Source of the DNA: Nageia nagi
Lineage: Eukaryota > Pinophyta
Direction of reading: 5' to 3'
Length of the DNA stretch: 64,000 bases
Assembly: GCA_050084985.1 (NCBI GenBank)
Contig: JBITNC010000001.1
Coordinates: forward strand, 17,298,001 to 17,362,000
In this document: piece after piece, positions 33,661-45,232 of the stretch
Layout: each line of letters starts with the position of its first letter
Position numbering within the stretch: position 1 is the stretch's first letter
Made by a program: the position numbers and the translations under genes
The notes under the pieces: generated by a model
Database searches by the model: none
Told to the model about the DNA's origin: nothing
Seen by the model: only the letters and a program-made list of their open reading frames with translations

Positions 33661-35189
33661 TTTTTATCATTATCCATGAGCTCCTATTTTATTACATTAG
33701 TCATATTTATTTTAAATTATTGGGTCTTGTCTCTATTTTCTAGTGTTGTGAGTCCTAGTTAGTTCAATCCTATGAGTGTCATGGTATGTTGATGTCTTCT
33801 ATATAGTTCAACCTATCTTTTACCTTTGTTCCTACCTGATCTATAGCAAGTCGACTAATTTGAATTATTGGGCATCTTACAGGTCAGTTAGTGAACTAGT
33901 TGGGTGGTCAACGAGTCATCCAACCAATTCATCTTGTGGTTAGCCATGTTCTAATCAATGGGCTCCCAACCAACCGCTAAATTAGGACCAATCTGCAACC
34001 CATAGACTAGTAGAGTAGAGGCTAAGGCCAAAAACCCCACTCCTTGAGCTCCAAAATATTACAAATGCAATCAATCTAGGCCCTAAACTAAATTTCTAAT
34101 CTAAAAAAGTTATTCTATAGGTCCCTACAATGTTTTTAACTCTAATTTTATTCAATTTAATCCATCAATTTTATCAAATTATGATACCCTAGTTTGGTAT
34201 TTTCTCCTATGGTTTCCCTCATTTTTAGCCATTTTTAATCATTAAAAATAAAAATAAAGTTCTTTTTCATGGTTAATGTGTTAGTCCTTTATCTGGACAT
34301 GGTTTTGAAATTTTAAAAGGTCAAATATTTTGAAACTTACCCATTTATGTAGGTGGTGACCTCATCCTTCGATCAAACAATGTGGTGAGTCCTTTCCAAC
34401 TCCCGCTATGACCTCCATCTCTCTGCATAAGATCCTAGTTAATCTAGCATACTCATGAATGGAATAGTCACTCAGGTTCAAAGATCTATTCATGAAAGGA
34501 CAAGTGTAAAAATGGTAAGTTTGACTTAGCTTTTTTATTTTTATTCCCCTACCTCCCAATCATCTCATAGAGTAGTTATTTGACTAACCAACTAGTCTTA
34601 ATTGATCTACAGAAGCTTAGCAGTCTTCATTGATTTGTAGTAGGTTGGCTAGTATCTTTTGTCTCCTTTCACTTTTTCCCCTTGTCCTTCTCACTCATTA
34701 ATCACCTAGATGGTTGAGTCTCTATCCTAGGACCTTCTCGCATCTCCTCACTTGATGGGGATATACTCCCTTGTCTCTTTTATGACCTTGATCGTGTCTT
34801 TTTGCTAGGAAGCTCATTGGTATGATTTATCCCACATTGGTCATGTGCCCTTCCTTAGTTAAGTTTTTATACTCACTTTTTCCCCATATCTTTAGTTTTC
34901 TTGATTTTCTCATTACAAATGAGGAATATAAGAAACCTTTTATTTTACATCACATATCTACTGTGTGATCACAAATCACTTTAGCTTATCAAGCACCCCC
35001 ATGGGCATGATCCATGTTTTACAAAAATAAGCATGTCTATCTTGCATTATATTTTGGTCTTGGTCACTCTAGTATTCATATCATTTTATCATTTAGCATG
35101 GTATCTTGTTCAAGCATTGCATGCTTGCATGCCACAGTCTAATGCTTAGTAGGTCTGCAAGCCTATGATCCATCTCTTTATCTTAGTCT
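33661..35189. other. Tat-element 3' region, second non-coding part
   Basis: No gene was seen. Words such as CTAACCAACTAGT and AACTAGTTGGGTGGTC recur near 33,890-34,010 and 34,590, giving small local inverted repeats. Confidence 0.4.
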
Positions 35190-35720
35190 TATGCAACCTA
35201 TCATGCACTGAAACCAGACTTAGGTCAATTTTTTAGGGTGATATTGTATGGCTTGTCATGTGTTGAAACTAGCTCTTATCTTGATTGATTTTATCCTTCA
35301 CCCTTTGAATATTAGGGAAAACTAGAATCATTTATCATTTTTCCTTTTTTTTTTATTCTTTGACTGTTGGGGCAAAGCAGAATCATTGATCATTTTCTTT
35401 TTGTTTACTCTTCAACTACTAAGGTAAAGAAGAGATCATTTTCTTTTATATACCTTTTATCTTTTTCATTTACCCTTTGGCTACTGGGGAAAAGTAGAGG
35501 TAATTCACTTTTATTTCTTATTTTTCACACCTTTTTAGTTCTATTTCATGATCTTTCTTGTCAAATCAGTATTATACAGATTATCATGCATCGAAACTAG
35601 ACTTGGGTTTGTTTTTTAGGGTGATCTTATACAGCCTTTCATGCACAAAACTAGCTCTCATCCTGATCACTTCCCCTTACCCTTAAATTTTGGGGCAAAG
35701 AAAAAATCATTTATTTTTTT
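35190..35720 (+). repeat. Minisatellite in 3' region of Tat element
   Basis: There are two levels of repetition. Four degenerate ~65-80-bp units share a core like CCTTTGACTATTGGGGCAAAG (at ~35,300, 35,358, 35,410, 35,467). A larger segment with TTTTTTAGGGTGAT, flanked by ATCATGCA-CGAAACTAGACTT-like and AACTAGCTCTTATC-like words, occurs at ~35,195 and ~35,580, about 390 bp apart. Confidence 0.65.
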
Positions 35721-35940
35721 TTTAGTCTATTTTACTTTCTCATGTTAGTTTTATGATCATTTATCTTTCATCTCTATCACATCTTGTCATCTTGAGTACT
35801 AACTAGTTATGGTATGATAGTGTTGGCACTATGAGGTGTTATAGCCATAGGTACCCTTGACATGATTGTGTCAATTTGTTGTATTAATTTTCACATTACA
35901 CACACTTCACCTATTTTTGCATCACATCTTGTAAAAATTG

Positions 35941-35957
35941 AAACACAAAGGGACATC
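35941..35957 (+). other. Tat-element polypurine tract (weak)
   Basis: AAACACAAAGGGACATC directly precedes the 3' LTR start; purine-rich with C/T interruptions, as expected after C-to-T decay. Confidence 0.5.
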
Positions 35958-37787
35958 TATAGATACCTCAAAATTATTCGTTCATCTACCTTAGTTGATT
36001 TGTGATGATTTGACCCATCCTACAATTTACCATGATCTCATCAACACTATGTCCTATCCCAACCCCATTTTTGTGGTCAATTTTGATAACTTAAGCCTTT
36101 GTTACCACCTTGTCATTTTGGACCATAATTGTCCCACTAGTTAGGGGACCAGTTGATCCGTTCGGTTAAAACCCTAACCAACCCACTAGCTAGTCTTGCA
36201 TATAAGTTAATTCAAAAATATTTTTTTCAATCATTGATGAGTAATAATCTCATAATACTAAAAATATAATAAAATATATTATTAAAGGTATCTAGACATT
36301 ATTGAATAATAATTAATGGCATGTGTTGCATTATTAATGCATGTGTCACATTATTACCATTTGTAATAAATGTAATACCATGTGCCCTCTCCCATGGTTT
36401 TACTCATACCATGTGCCTTCTCCCATGGTTTTACTCATAACATGTGTTGTCTCCCATGGTATTTAGATTTTAGTTTACCTATTTAAAGGCTTCTCTTGTT
36501 AATGCAATTCATCCAATTCTTAATTCTACATCATTGATATCAGAGCACTCATTCAACTCTCCTTGTAGACTTGGATAAAATATCCATTTTTCCTCATTAC
36601 TCTAGTCTCCTATTGATCTCTTGGTAAGAGATACATAAAGAATAAGGCCATTGAGCTAGGGTTTATAATCCATATCCATTTCATTGTAGCTATGCATTAT
36701 CTCGATGCCTTCATTGCTTCTCGACCTCCCAATGTAGATATATTTTGGTTCAAGTGAAAAATGATTACCATATACTACTCCAAATCAAGTGGAACTTTGT
36801 ATGTGCATTATTCACATATAGACCTTTCCAATGGTCTAAATAATGCATAAAATATAATATTTTATAAAAAGTTATGGCTTCTACAAGTTTTCTAGTTTTA
36901 CAAGGACTATAGCTACATTTTTTAGTTTGCAATTAATGTTATAACTTGCTCATATTTAGTCAAATTTTAATTCCATAAAAGGCATTAGTTTTGTATTTAT
37001 TTGCTACATTTTTTGAGTAATATCAACTCTTTTTTAGTTGAATTATTTCTCATCAATCACTCACTCACTTAGCATAATGAAAAACCCATGACTTCTTATT
37101 GTCATGCACACTTAGAACTATTTATTTGAGCTTTTGGCCAAGAATCCTCCACTTGGAACTTCACCCATCACTTCCAAGGAAACAAAAAAAGCATTTTTTT
37201 CCTCATCTTGTAAGAAATATTGGGTAACATATTTGGCCTTGGTTTTGTGGTATTAGTCATTGTTTTGAGTATTTTTGTAGGTTTTTGAGGGAACATCCAA
37301 GACCTCAATCATATATCCTTTGTGTTATCATTTTATTTTGGTGCATGGTTGCATACTAGTATTGTCTAGGCTAGCCTTTTATTGAATTAGGCTAGGATAA
37401 CTTAGTTTAGTTATTATTTTAGTTAGTATATTTTCATCTTATGCTAGATTGCATTTTGGGCATTGTGTTATCTTCTAGTCCCTTGTTGATTCAAGGTTTG
37501 GAGGCTTACAATTTCACTAGCTACGTTGCATGGTTCTAGGGTCTTAAGGACCTATAACTTAGAAGCCTCTTATTGTGTATTATTTTTAGGGTATTTGGAT
37601 TTGTGGGTATTGTATAAAAAGAAAAAAAAAAACTCTAAACTTTCTCTTCATTTTTGTTTACTATTACCATCTAATCACATTTCAAACAATATTTTAGACA
37701 TTGCAGTGTGGGTCTTTCCTAGAGGGGAGGGACCCCAAATGTGGGGTATCCTTAGCTCCCTTTCATCCCCTTTTGGAAGCCTAAAAA
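35958..37787 (+). repeat. Tat-element 3' LTR, interrupted and truncated
   Basis: It starts TATAGATACCTC (TGTAGACACCTC in the 5' copy). It runs collinear with 18,684-19,690 apart from the insertion at 36,234-37,056. Homology ends at 37,787 within GGAAGCCTA, where satellite sequence takes over. Confidence 0.8.
36234..37056. mobile_element. 823-bp insertion in the Tat 3' LTR
   Basis: Absent from the 5' LTR at the matching position (~18,957). Its ends form a 15-bp inverted repeat with one mismatch (TTGATGAGTAATAAT and, reversed, TTGATGAGAAATAAT), flanked by TCA on both sides; CAATCA also flanks if the right end is set 3 bp earlier. Internally 36,535-36,546 (TGATATCAGAGC) is one base from the tRNA-iMet-type primer site, preceded by an LTR-like ...TTCTACA end. 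So it may be either a non-autonomous DNA transposon or an LTR-element fragment. Three 31-bp tandem repeats (ACCATGTGCC ... TTTACTCAT) lie at 36,377-36,462. Confidence 0.65.
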
Positions 37788-40700
37788 ATATAACTGGGAA
37801 ATTTTGGTAATTTTTTGAGACTTGAAATTGCATATTTTGATGAATACTGAGAAAGTTTTGCAAAAAACATTATCATAAAAAGTTTTAAGTTTTAAAACTA
37901 TTTGGTGACTTATTTCATCATAAAAAATTGCAAAAACTATAGGTCATCATAGTAGACAACTTTTTGAGAGTAATTTAAACTCATTGCATGCATTTTCATC
38001 AATATTTCTAAAGGTTTTCATTTTTTAAAAATAGTTTTACATAAGACCCTATATTTTGAGCTCGTTTATGATATTTATGATCTTGAACGTATATTTGCTA
38101 ACATATTTGTAGGTGAATTCCATAGGAAAATAGCCATCAATAATCCTTTCTAGTAGAATAGACCACCAATAGCCCATTCTAGATAAGTTTGATCACCAAC
38201 TTTCCATTTCATGGTGAGAGAGCTACCTATACTTCACATCGAGCTACTGATGATTCTCCTAATTCCAAGTCTACATTCCTTTATGCAAGCTAGGTATGTT
38301 AAATAGGTAGGTTTATCCACTTATTGCTTATTTATGTTTATGCCATTAGATATATTTGACCTAAAGTAGATATTGGGATTGCTACTTACTATTTATTTTA
38401 TTACAATTTTGCACTTTTACATATATAAAAAATTGGTGAACCTAATGTATCTTGTAAACCCTAGAATTTCAATTTTAGGGCATCACTTTTTTTATAGAGT
38501 CTTGCATTGGAAATCCTTGGTTTTATTTTATTTTTGTTTGAATTAATTTTCTACAAAATTGAAAACTCATATTGCTTTGAAAATATTAGGAAATCAAGGA
38601 ATTTTTATTTTTCATCAATATAATTTTGCAAAAAAAACTAGATTTTGAAGGTCATTTTGTTCAATTTGGTGAGATTTAATATTACAAAATTTTTACCAAA
38701 CCACACATAAATATAATTGAAACTTTTTGGTGATTTTTGAAGGCTTGAAATTGCATATTTTGATGAATATTGAGAATGTTTTGCAAAAAACGTCATCATA
38801 AAAAGCCTTAAGTTTTAAAAATATTTTACAACTATTTGGTGATTTATTTTATGATCAAAACTTGCCAAAACCATAAATCATCATAGTAGAATACTTTTTG
38901 AGAGTAATTTGTGCTCATTGCATGCATTTTAATCAATATTTCTAGAGGTTTTCAAAATTTAAATGAAATATTTTTGCATAAAACCCTATATTTTGAGCTC
39001 TTTTATGATATCTATGATCTTACACATATATTTTTTAACATTTTTATAGGTGAAGGAAGTTGTGGTATCAATTATGGGTAATGAATCCATAGGAAAAGGA
39101 TCACCAATGGTCCCTTTTGAGCATAATATAACACTAGTTTCCCATTCTAGATAAGGCATACCACCAACAATTCATTTTATGATGAGTGAACATCATACCG
39201 AGCTACTGACAATCCTTATGAGTGCAAGTCTATATTCCTTTCTACAAGCTAGGTACACTAAATAGGTAAGTTTGTTTATTTATTGCTTATTTATTTTTAT
39301 TTCATTAGATATATTTAGCCTAATGTAGATATTGATATTATTATTTATTATTTATTTTATTACAATTCCTATTTTTACTTATATAAAAAATTGTTGAACC
39401 CGGTGTATCTTACAAACCTTAGAATTTTAATTGTATGGCATCATTTTTTTCTATGGAGCCTTGCATTGGAAATCCTTAGTTTTTTAATTAATTTTCTACA
39501 AAATTGTAAACTCATATTATTTTGAAAATCTTAGGAAATCAAGGAATTTATATTTTCCATAAAAATGTTTTTACAAAAAAAACTAGATTTTGAAGGTCAT
39601 TTTGTTCAATTTTGTGAGATTTAATATTACAAAATTTTTCCCAATAAATAAATAAATATAATAGAAAATTTTTGGTGGTTTTTCAAGGCTTGAAATTGCA
39701 TATTTTGATGAATATTGAGAAAGTTTTTCAAAAAAATGTCATCATAAAAAGCCCTAAGTTTTAAAAATATTTTACAACTATTTAGTGATTTATTTTATGA
39801 TAAAAACTTGCCAAAACCATAGATTATCAAAGTAGAATACTTTTTGAGAGTAATTTGGGCTCATTGCATGCATTTTAATCAATATTTATAGAGGTTTTGA
39901 ATTTTTAAATAAAATATTTTTGCATAAAATCCTATATTTGAGCTTGTTTATGATATCTATGATATTGTGCACATATTTGCTAACATATTTATAGGTGAAT
40001 GAAGTTGTGGTATCGATCATAGGTAACGGATCCATAGGAATACAACCACAAACAATCCCTTTTGAGTAGAATAGACCACTAATTATCCATTCTAGTTAAG
40101 GTAGACCACCAACTATCCATTGCATGGTGAGCTATTGATGATCCTTATGAGTGCAAGTCTACATTGCTTTCTACAAATTAGGTACATTAAATAGGTAACT
40201 TATTTCATTTATTGCTTATTTATTTTTATACGATTAGATATATTCAGCCTAAACTAGATATTGGGATTGTTATTTACTATTTATTTTATTACAATTCCTA
40301 TTTATACATATATAAAAATTGGTGAACCTCACATATCTTACAAACCCTATAATTTTAATTTTAGGGCATCATTTTTTCTATGGAGTCTTGCATTGGAAAT
40401 TCTTAGTTTTTTTTCAAATTATTATTCTACAAAATTGAAAACTCATATTGTTTTGAAAATCTTAGGAAATTAAGGAATTTTTATTTTCCATCAAAATATT
40501 TTTGCAAAAAAAACTAGATTTTAAAGGTCATTTTGTTCAATTTGGTGAGATTTAACATTACAAAATTTTTCCCAAACCATAGATATATATAATTGAAAAT
40601 TATTGGTGATTTTACAAGGCTTAAAATTGCATATTTTGATGAACATTGAGAATGTTTTGTAAAACAATGTCATCATAAAAAGCTTTAACATTGAAAAATA

Positions 40701-42834
40701 TTTTACAACTATTTGGTGACTTATTTTATGATAAAAACTTGTCAAAACCATAGATCATCAAAGTAGAATACTTTTTGATTAATTTGGGCTCATTGCATGC
40801 ATTTTAATCAAGATTTTTAAGAGGTTTTCAATTTTTTAAATAAATATTTTTGCATAAAATCCTATATTCTAAGCTCATTTATTATATCTATGATATTGTG
40901 CACATATTTGCTAACATATTTATAGGTTAATGAAGTTGTGGTATTGATCGTAGGTAATGGATCCATAGGAAGACAACCACCAATGGTCTCTTCTTGAGTA
41001 GAATAGACCACCAATGATCCATTCTAGATAAGGCATACCACCAATCTTCCATTTCATGGTGAGCAAGTTGCCTAAACATCACACTGAGCTATTAATGATC
41101 CTTATGAGTGCAAGTCTACATTCCTTTCTACAATCTAGGTATGCTAAATAGGTAAGTTTGTTTGTTTATTGCTTATTTATTTTTATGCCATTAGATATAT
41201 TCAACCTAAATTAGATATTGGGATTGTTATTTACTGTTTGTTTTATTACAATTCCTATTTTTACTTATATAAAATTGGTGAATCTGGTGTATCTTATAAA
41301 CCATAAAATTTAATTTTATGGCATCAATTTTTTCTATAGAGTTCTACATTGAAAATCCTTAGTTTTTATTTAATTAATTTTCTATAAAATTGAAAACTCA
41401 TTATTTTAAAAATCTTAGGAAATCAAGGAATTTTTATTTTCCATAAAAATATTTTTTGCTCGAAAAAGTATATTTCGAAGATAATTTTGTCCAATTTGGT
41501 GAGATTTAATATTACAAAATTTTTCCCAAACCATAGATAAATATAATTGAAACATTTTGGAGATTTTCAATCCTTGAAATTGTATATTTTGATGAATATC
41601 AAAAAAGTTTTGCAAAAAAACGTCATCATAAAAAGCCCTAAGTTTTAAAAATATTTTACAACTATTTGGTGACTTGGTTTATAATAAACTTGCCAAAACC
41701 ATAGATCATCATAGTAGAATACTTTTTGAGAGTAATTTGGGCTCATTGCATGCATTTTAATCAAGATTTCTAGAGGTTTTCAATTCTTAAATAAAATATT
41801 TTGCATAAAATCCTATATGTTGAACTCATTTATGATATCTATTATATTGTGCACATATTTACTAACATATTTATAAGTGAATGAAGTTGTGGTATCGATC
41901 ATGGGTAACAGATCCATAGGAAGATAACCACCTACGGTCCCTTATGAGTAGAATAGAACACTAATGATACATTCTAGATAAGACAGGCCACTAATAGTCC
42001 ATTTCATGGTGAGCGAGTTACCTAAACATTGTATCAAGCTACAAATGATACTTATGAGTGCAAGTCTACATTTCATTCTATAAGCTAGGTATGATAAATA
42101 GGTAAGTTTGTTCATTTATTGCTTATTTATTTTTATGCCATTAGATATATATTTAGCCTAAAGTAGATATCGAGATTGTTATTTACTATTTATTTTATTA
42201 CAATTCCTATTTTTACATATATAAAAATTGATGAACCCAATGTATCTTACAAACTCTAGAATTTTTAATTTTATGGCATAATTTTTCTATGGAGTCTTGC
42301 ATTGGAAATTCTTAGTTTTTTTTTAGTCAATTTTCTACAAAATTGAAAACTCATATTGTTAAAAAAATCTTAGGAAATCAAAGAATTTTTATTTTCCATA
42401 AAAATATTTTTACAAAAAAAAAAAAAGATTTTGAAGGTCATTTTGTTCAATTTGATGAGATTTGACATTACAAAATTTTGCTTAAACCATAGATAAAATA
42501 ATTGAAATATTTTGGTGATTTTCCAAGACTTAAAATTGCATATTTTGATTAATATTGAGAAAGTTTTGTAAAAAAAGGTCATCATAAAAAGTCCTAAGTT
42601 TTAAAAATATTTTCCAACTATTTGGTAACTTATTTTATGATAAAAACTTGCCAAAATAATAGATCATCATAGTAGAACACTTTTTGTGAGTAAGTTAGGC
42701 TTATTACATGCATTTTAATCAAGATTTCTAGAGGTTTTCAATTCTTAAATAAAGTATTTTGCATAAAACCCTATATTTTGAGCTCGATTATGATATTTAT
42801 GATCTTGCACACATATTCATTAACATATTCAAAG

Positions 42835-43059
42835 GTGAATGAAGTTATGGTATTGATTGTTGGTAACAGATCCATAGGAAGAGGATCACCAGTGGTCCCT
42901 CTTGAGTAGAATAGACCACTAGTGGCCCCTTCTATATAAAGTAGACCACCAACAATCCATTTCATGGTGATCGAGCTTATTAAACATCACATTGAGCTAT
43001 TGATGATCCTTATGAGTGTAAATCTACATTCCTTTCTACAAGTTAGGTTTGCTAAATAT
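42835..43059 (+). other. Exon-like 225-nt block of a satellite unit (representative)
   Basis: In most units a block starts after a TTTGTAG- or TTATAG-like acceptor, often with CTAAC ~13 nt upstream. It ends at a GTAAGT donor-like hexamer (AAATAG|GTAAGT in many units). I counted 225 nt (75 codons) between these marks in the units at 42,835 and 44,705. In the 50,183 unit the frame is open for 74 codons; in most others TAG or TAA occurs at two or three fixed places. Whether it was ever spliced or translated is unproven. Confidence 0.35.
42882..42957. repeat. Three-palindrome module of a satellite unit (representative)
   Basis: Three 16-mers, GGATCACCAGTGGTCC, AGACCACTAGTGGCCC and AGACCACCAACAATCC, are separated by 14-nt spacers, giving offsets 0, 30 and 60. 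The same arrangement is visible in nearly all units. The 54,030 unit has lost it by deletion. Confidence 0.65.
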
Positions 43060-45143
43060 GTAAGTTTGTTTGTTTATTGGTTTTGTATTTTTATGCTATT
43101 AGATATATTCAACCTAAAGTAGATATTAGGATTGTTATTTATTATTTATTTTATTACAATTTTTATTTTTACATATATAAAAATTGTTGAACCTGACGTA
43201 TCTTACAACCCCTAGAATTTTAATTTTAAGGCATCATTTTTTCTATTGAGTCTCTCATTGGAAATCCTTAGTTTTTTTTTGAATTAATTTTCTACAAAAT
43301 TGACAAATCATATTATTTTGAAAATCTTAGGAAATAAAGGAATTTTTATCTTCCATAAAAATATTTTTTGCACAAAAAACTAAATTTCATAGATCATTTT
43401 ATTCAATTTGGTGAGATTTACAATTATAAATTTTTTTTCAAACCATAGATAAATATAATTAGAAAATTTTGATGATTTTTCAAGGTTTGAAATAGCATAT
43501 TTTGATGAATATTGAGAAATTTTTGTAAAAAATGTCATTATAAAAGGCCCTAAGTTTTGAAAATATTTTAAAACTATTTAGTGACTTATTTCATGATAAA
43601 AACTTGCTAAAACCATAGATTATCATAGTAGAATACTTTTTGAGAGTAATTTGGGCTCATTACATGCATTTAATCAAGATTTTTAGAAATTTTTAAATAA
43701 AATATTTTTGCACAAAACCCTATATTTTATGCTCGATCATAATATTTGTGACCTTGTACACATATTTTTAGGTCAATGAAGTTATGATGTTGATCATGGG
43801 TAACGGATCGAAAGAGGAGCATCAACGGTCCCTTCTAAGTAGAATAGACCATAGTGGCCCATTCTAGATAAGGTAGACCACCAAGGGTCCATTTCATGGT
43901 GAGTGAGCTTCCTAAACATCACACTGAGGTATTTACAATCCTCATGAGTGAAAGTTTACATTCCTTTCTGCAAGCTATGTATTGCTTGTTTATATTTATA
44001 CCATTATATATATTCAACCTAAAGTAGATATTGGGATTATTTTTATTATTTATTTTATTTCAATTTCCATTTTTACATATATAAAATTTGGTGAACATAA
44101 CATATCTTACAAATCTTAAAATTTTAAGTTTAGGCCATCATTTTTTCTATGGAGTCTTATGTTGGAAATCCTTAGTTTTGTTTACTTTTTGGTTGAATTA
44201 ATTTTCTACAAAATTAGAAACTTGTATTGCTTTCAAAATCTTAGAAAATCAAGAAATATTTTATTTTCCATAAAAATATTTTTGCATAAAAACCTATATT
44301 TTGAAGGTTATTTTCTTCAATTTGGTGAGATTTAGCATTACAAAATTTTGTCCAAACCATTGATAAATATAATTAGAAAATATTTGGAATTTTTCATTTC
44401 TTGAAATTACATATTTTGATGAATAATGAGAAATTTTTGTAAAACATATAATCTTAAAAGCCTTAAGTTTCAAAAATATTTTACAAATATTTGGTGACTT
44501 ATTTCATGATAAAAGCTTACCAAAACCATAGGTGATTAAAATAGATAAATTTTTGAGACTAATTTGGACTCATTGCATGCATTTTCATCAATATTTATAT
44601 AGGTTTTCAAAATTTAAATAAAATATTTTTGCATAAAATCCTATTTTTTAAGCTTATTTACGATATTTATGATCTTATGCGCATATTTGCTAACATCTTT
44701 GTAGGTGAATGAAGTTGTGTTATCGATCATGGGTAATAAATCCATAGAAAGAGAACTACCAATAGTACTTTATGAGTAGAATAGACCACCAATGGTCCAT
44801 TCTAGATAAGGCAAACCACCAATGATCTATTTCTTCATGAGCTAGTTGCCTATACTTCACATCAAGTTATTAATGATCCTCCTAAGTGTAAGTGTACATT
44901 ATTTTTTGTAATCTAGGTACCCTAAATAAGTAAGTTTATGTGTTTATTATTTATTTATGTTTATCCATTAGATATGTTCGACCTAAAGTAGATATTGGGA
45001 CTATTATTTACTACTTTTTATTGCAACTTCTATTTTTACATACATGAAAATTGGTGAACCTAATGTTTCTTACAAATACTAGAATTTTAATTTTAGGGCA
45101 TCACTTTAGTTGTGGAGTCTTGCATTGGAAATCTTTGGTTTTA

Positions 45144-45232
45144 TTTTCTTTTAGGTTGAATTAATTTTCCACAAAATTGAAAACTTATATTTCTTTGAAA
45201 ATCTTAAAAAATTAATTCAACTTAAAAGAAAA
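45144..45232. other. Inverted duplication within one satellite unit
   Basis: The 25 bp at 45,144-45,168 reappear reverse-complemented with one mismatch at 45,208-45,232, replacing the sequence other units have there. A run of ~18 A follows at ~45,243. Looks like a template-switch event. Confidence 0.75.

Larger units (their letters stand above)
18684..37787 (+). mobile_element. Large Tat-lineage (Ogre/Retand-like) Ty3/gypsy element
   Basis: About 19.1 kb from the 5' LTR start to the point where the 3' LTR is replaced by satellite. It has gag, protease, RT, RNase H, a second archaeal-type RNase H and integrase on the plus strand. Then come ~6.6 kb of 3' region with an antisense PMD relic (31,860-33,660) and a minisatellite (35,190-35,720), and finally a partial 3' LTR with an insertion. 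The dual RNase H and the long 3' region are hallmarks of the Tat lineage. Coding parts are spread over all three frames. The right target duplication is lost. Confidence 0.82.
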
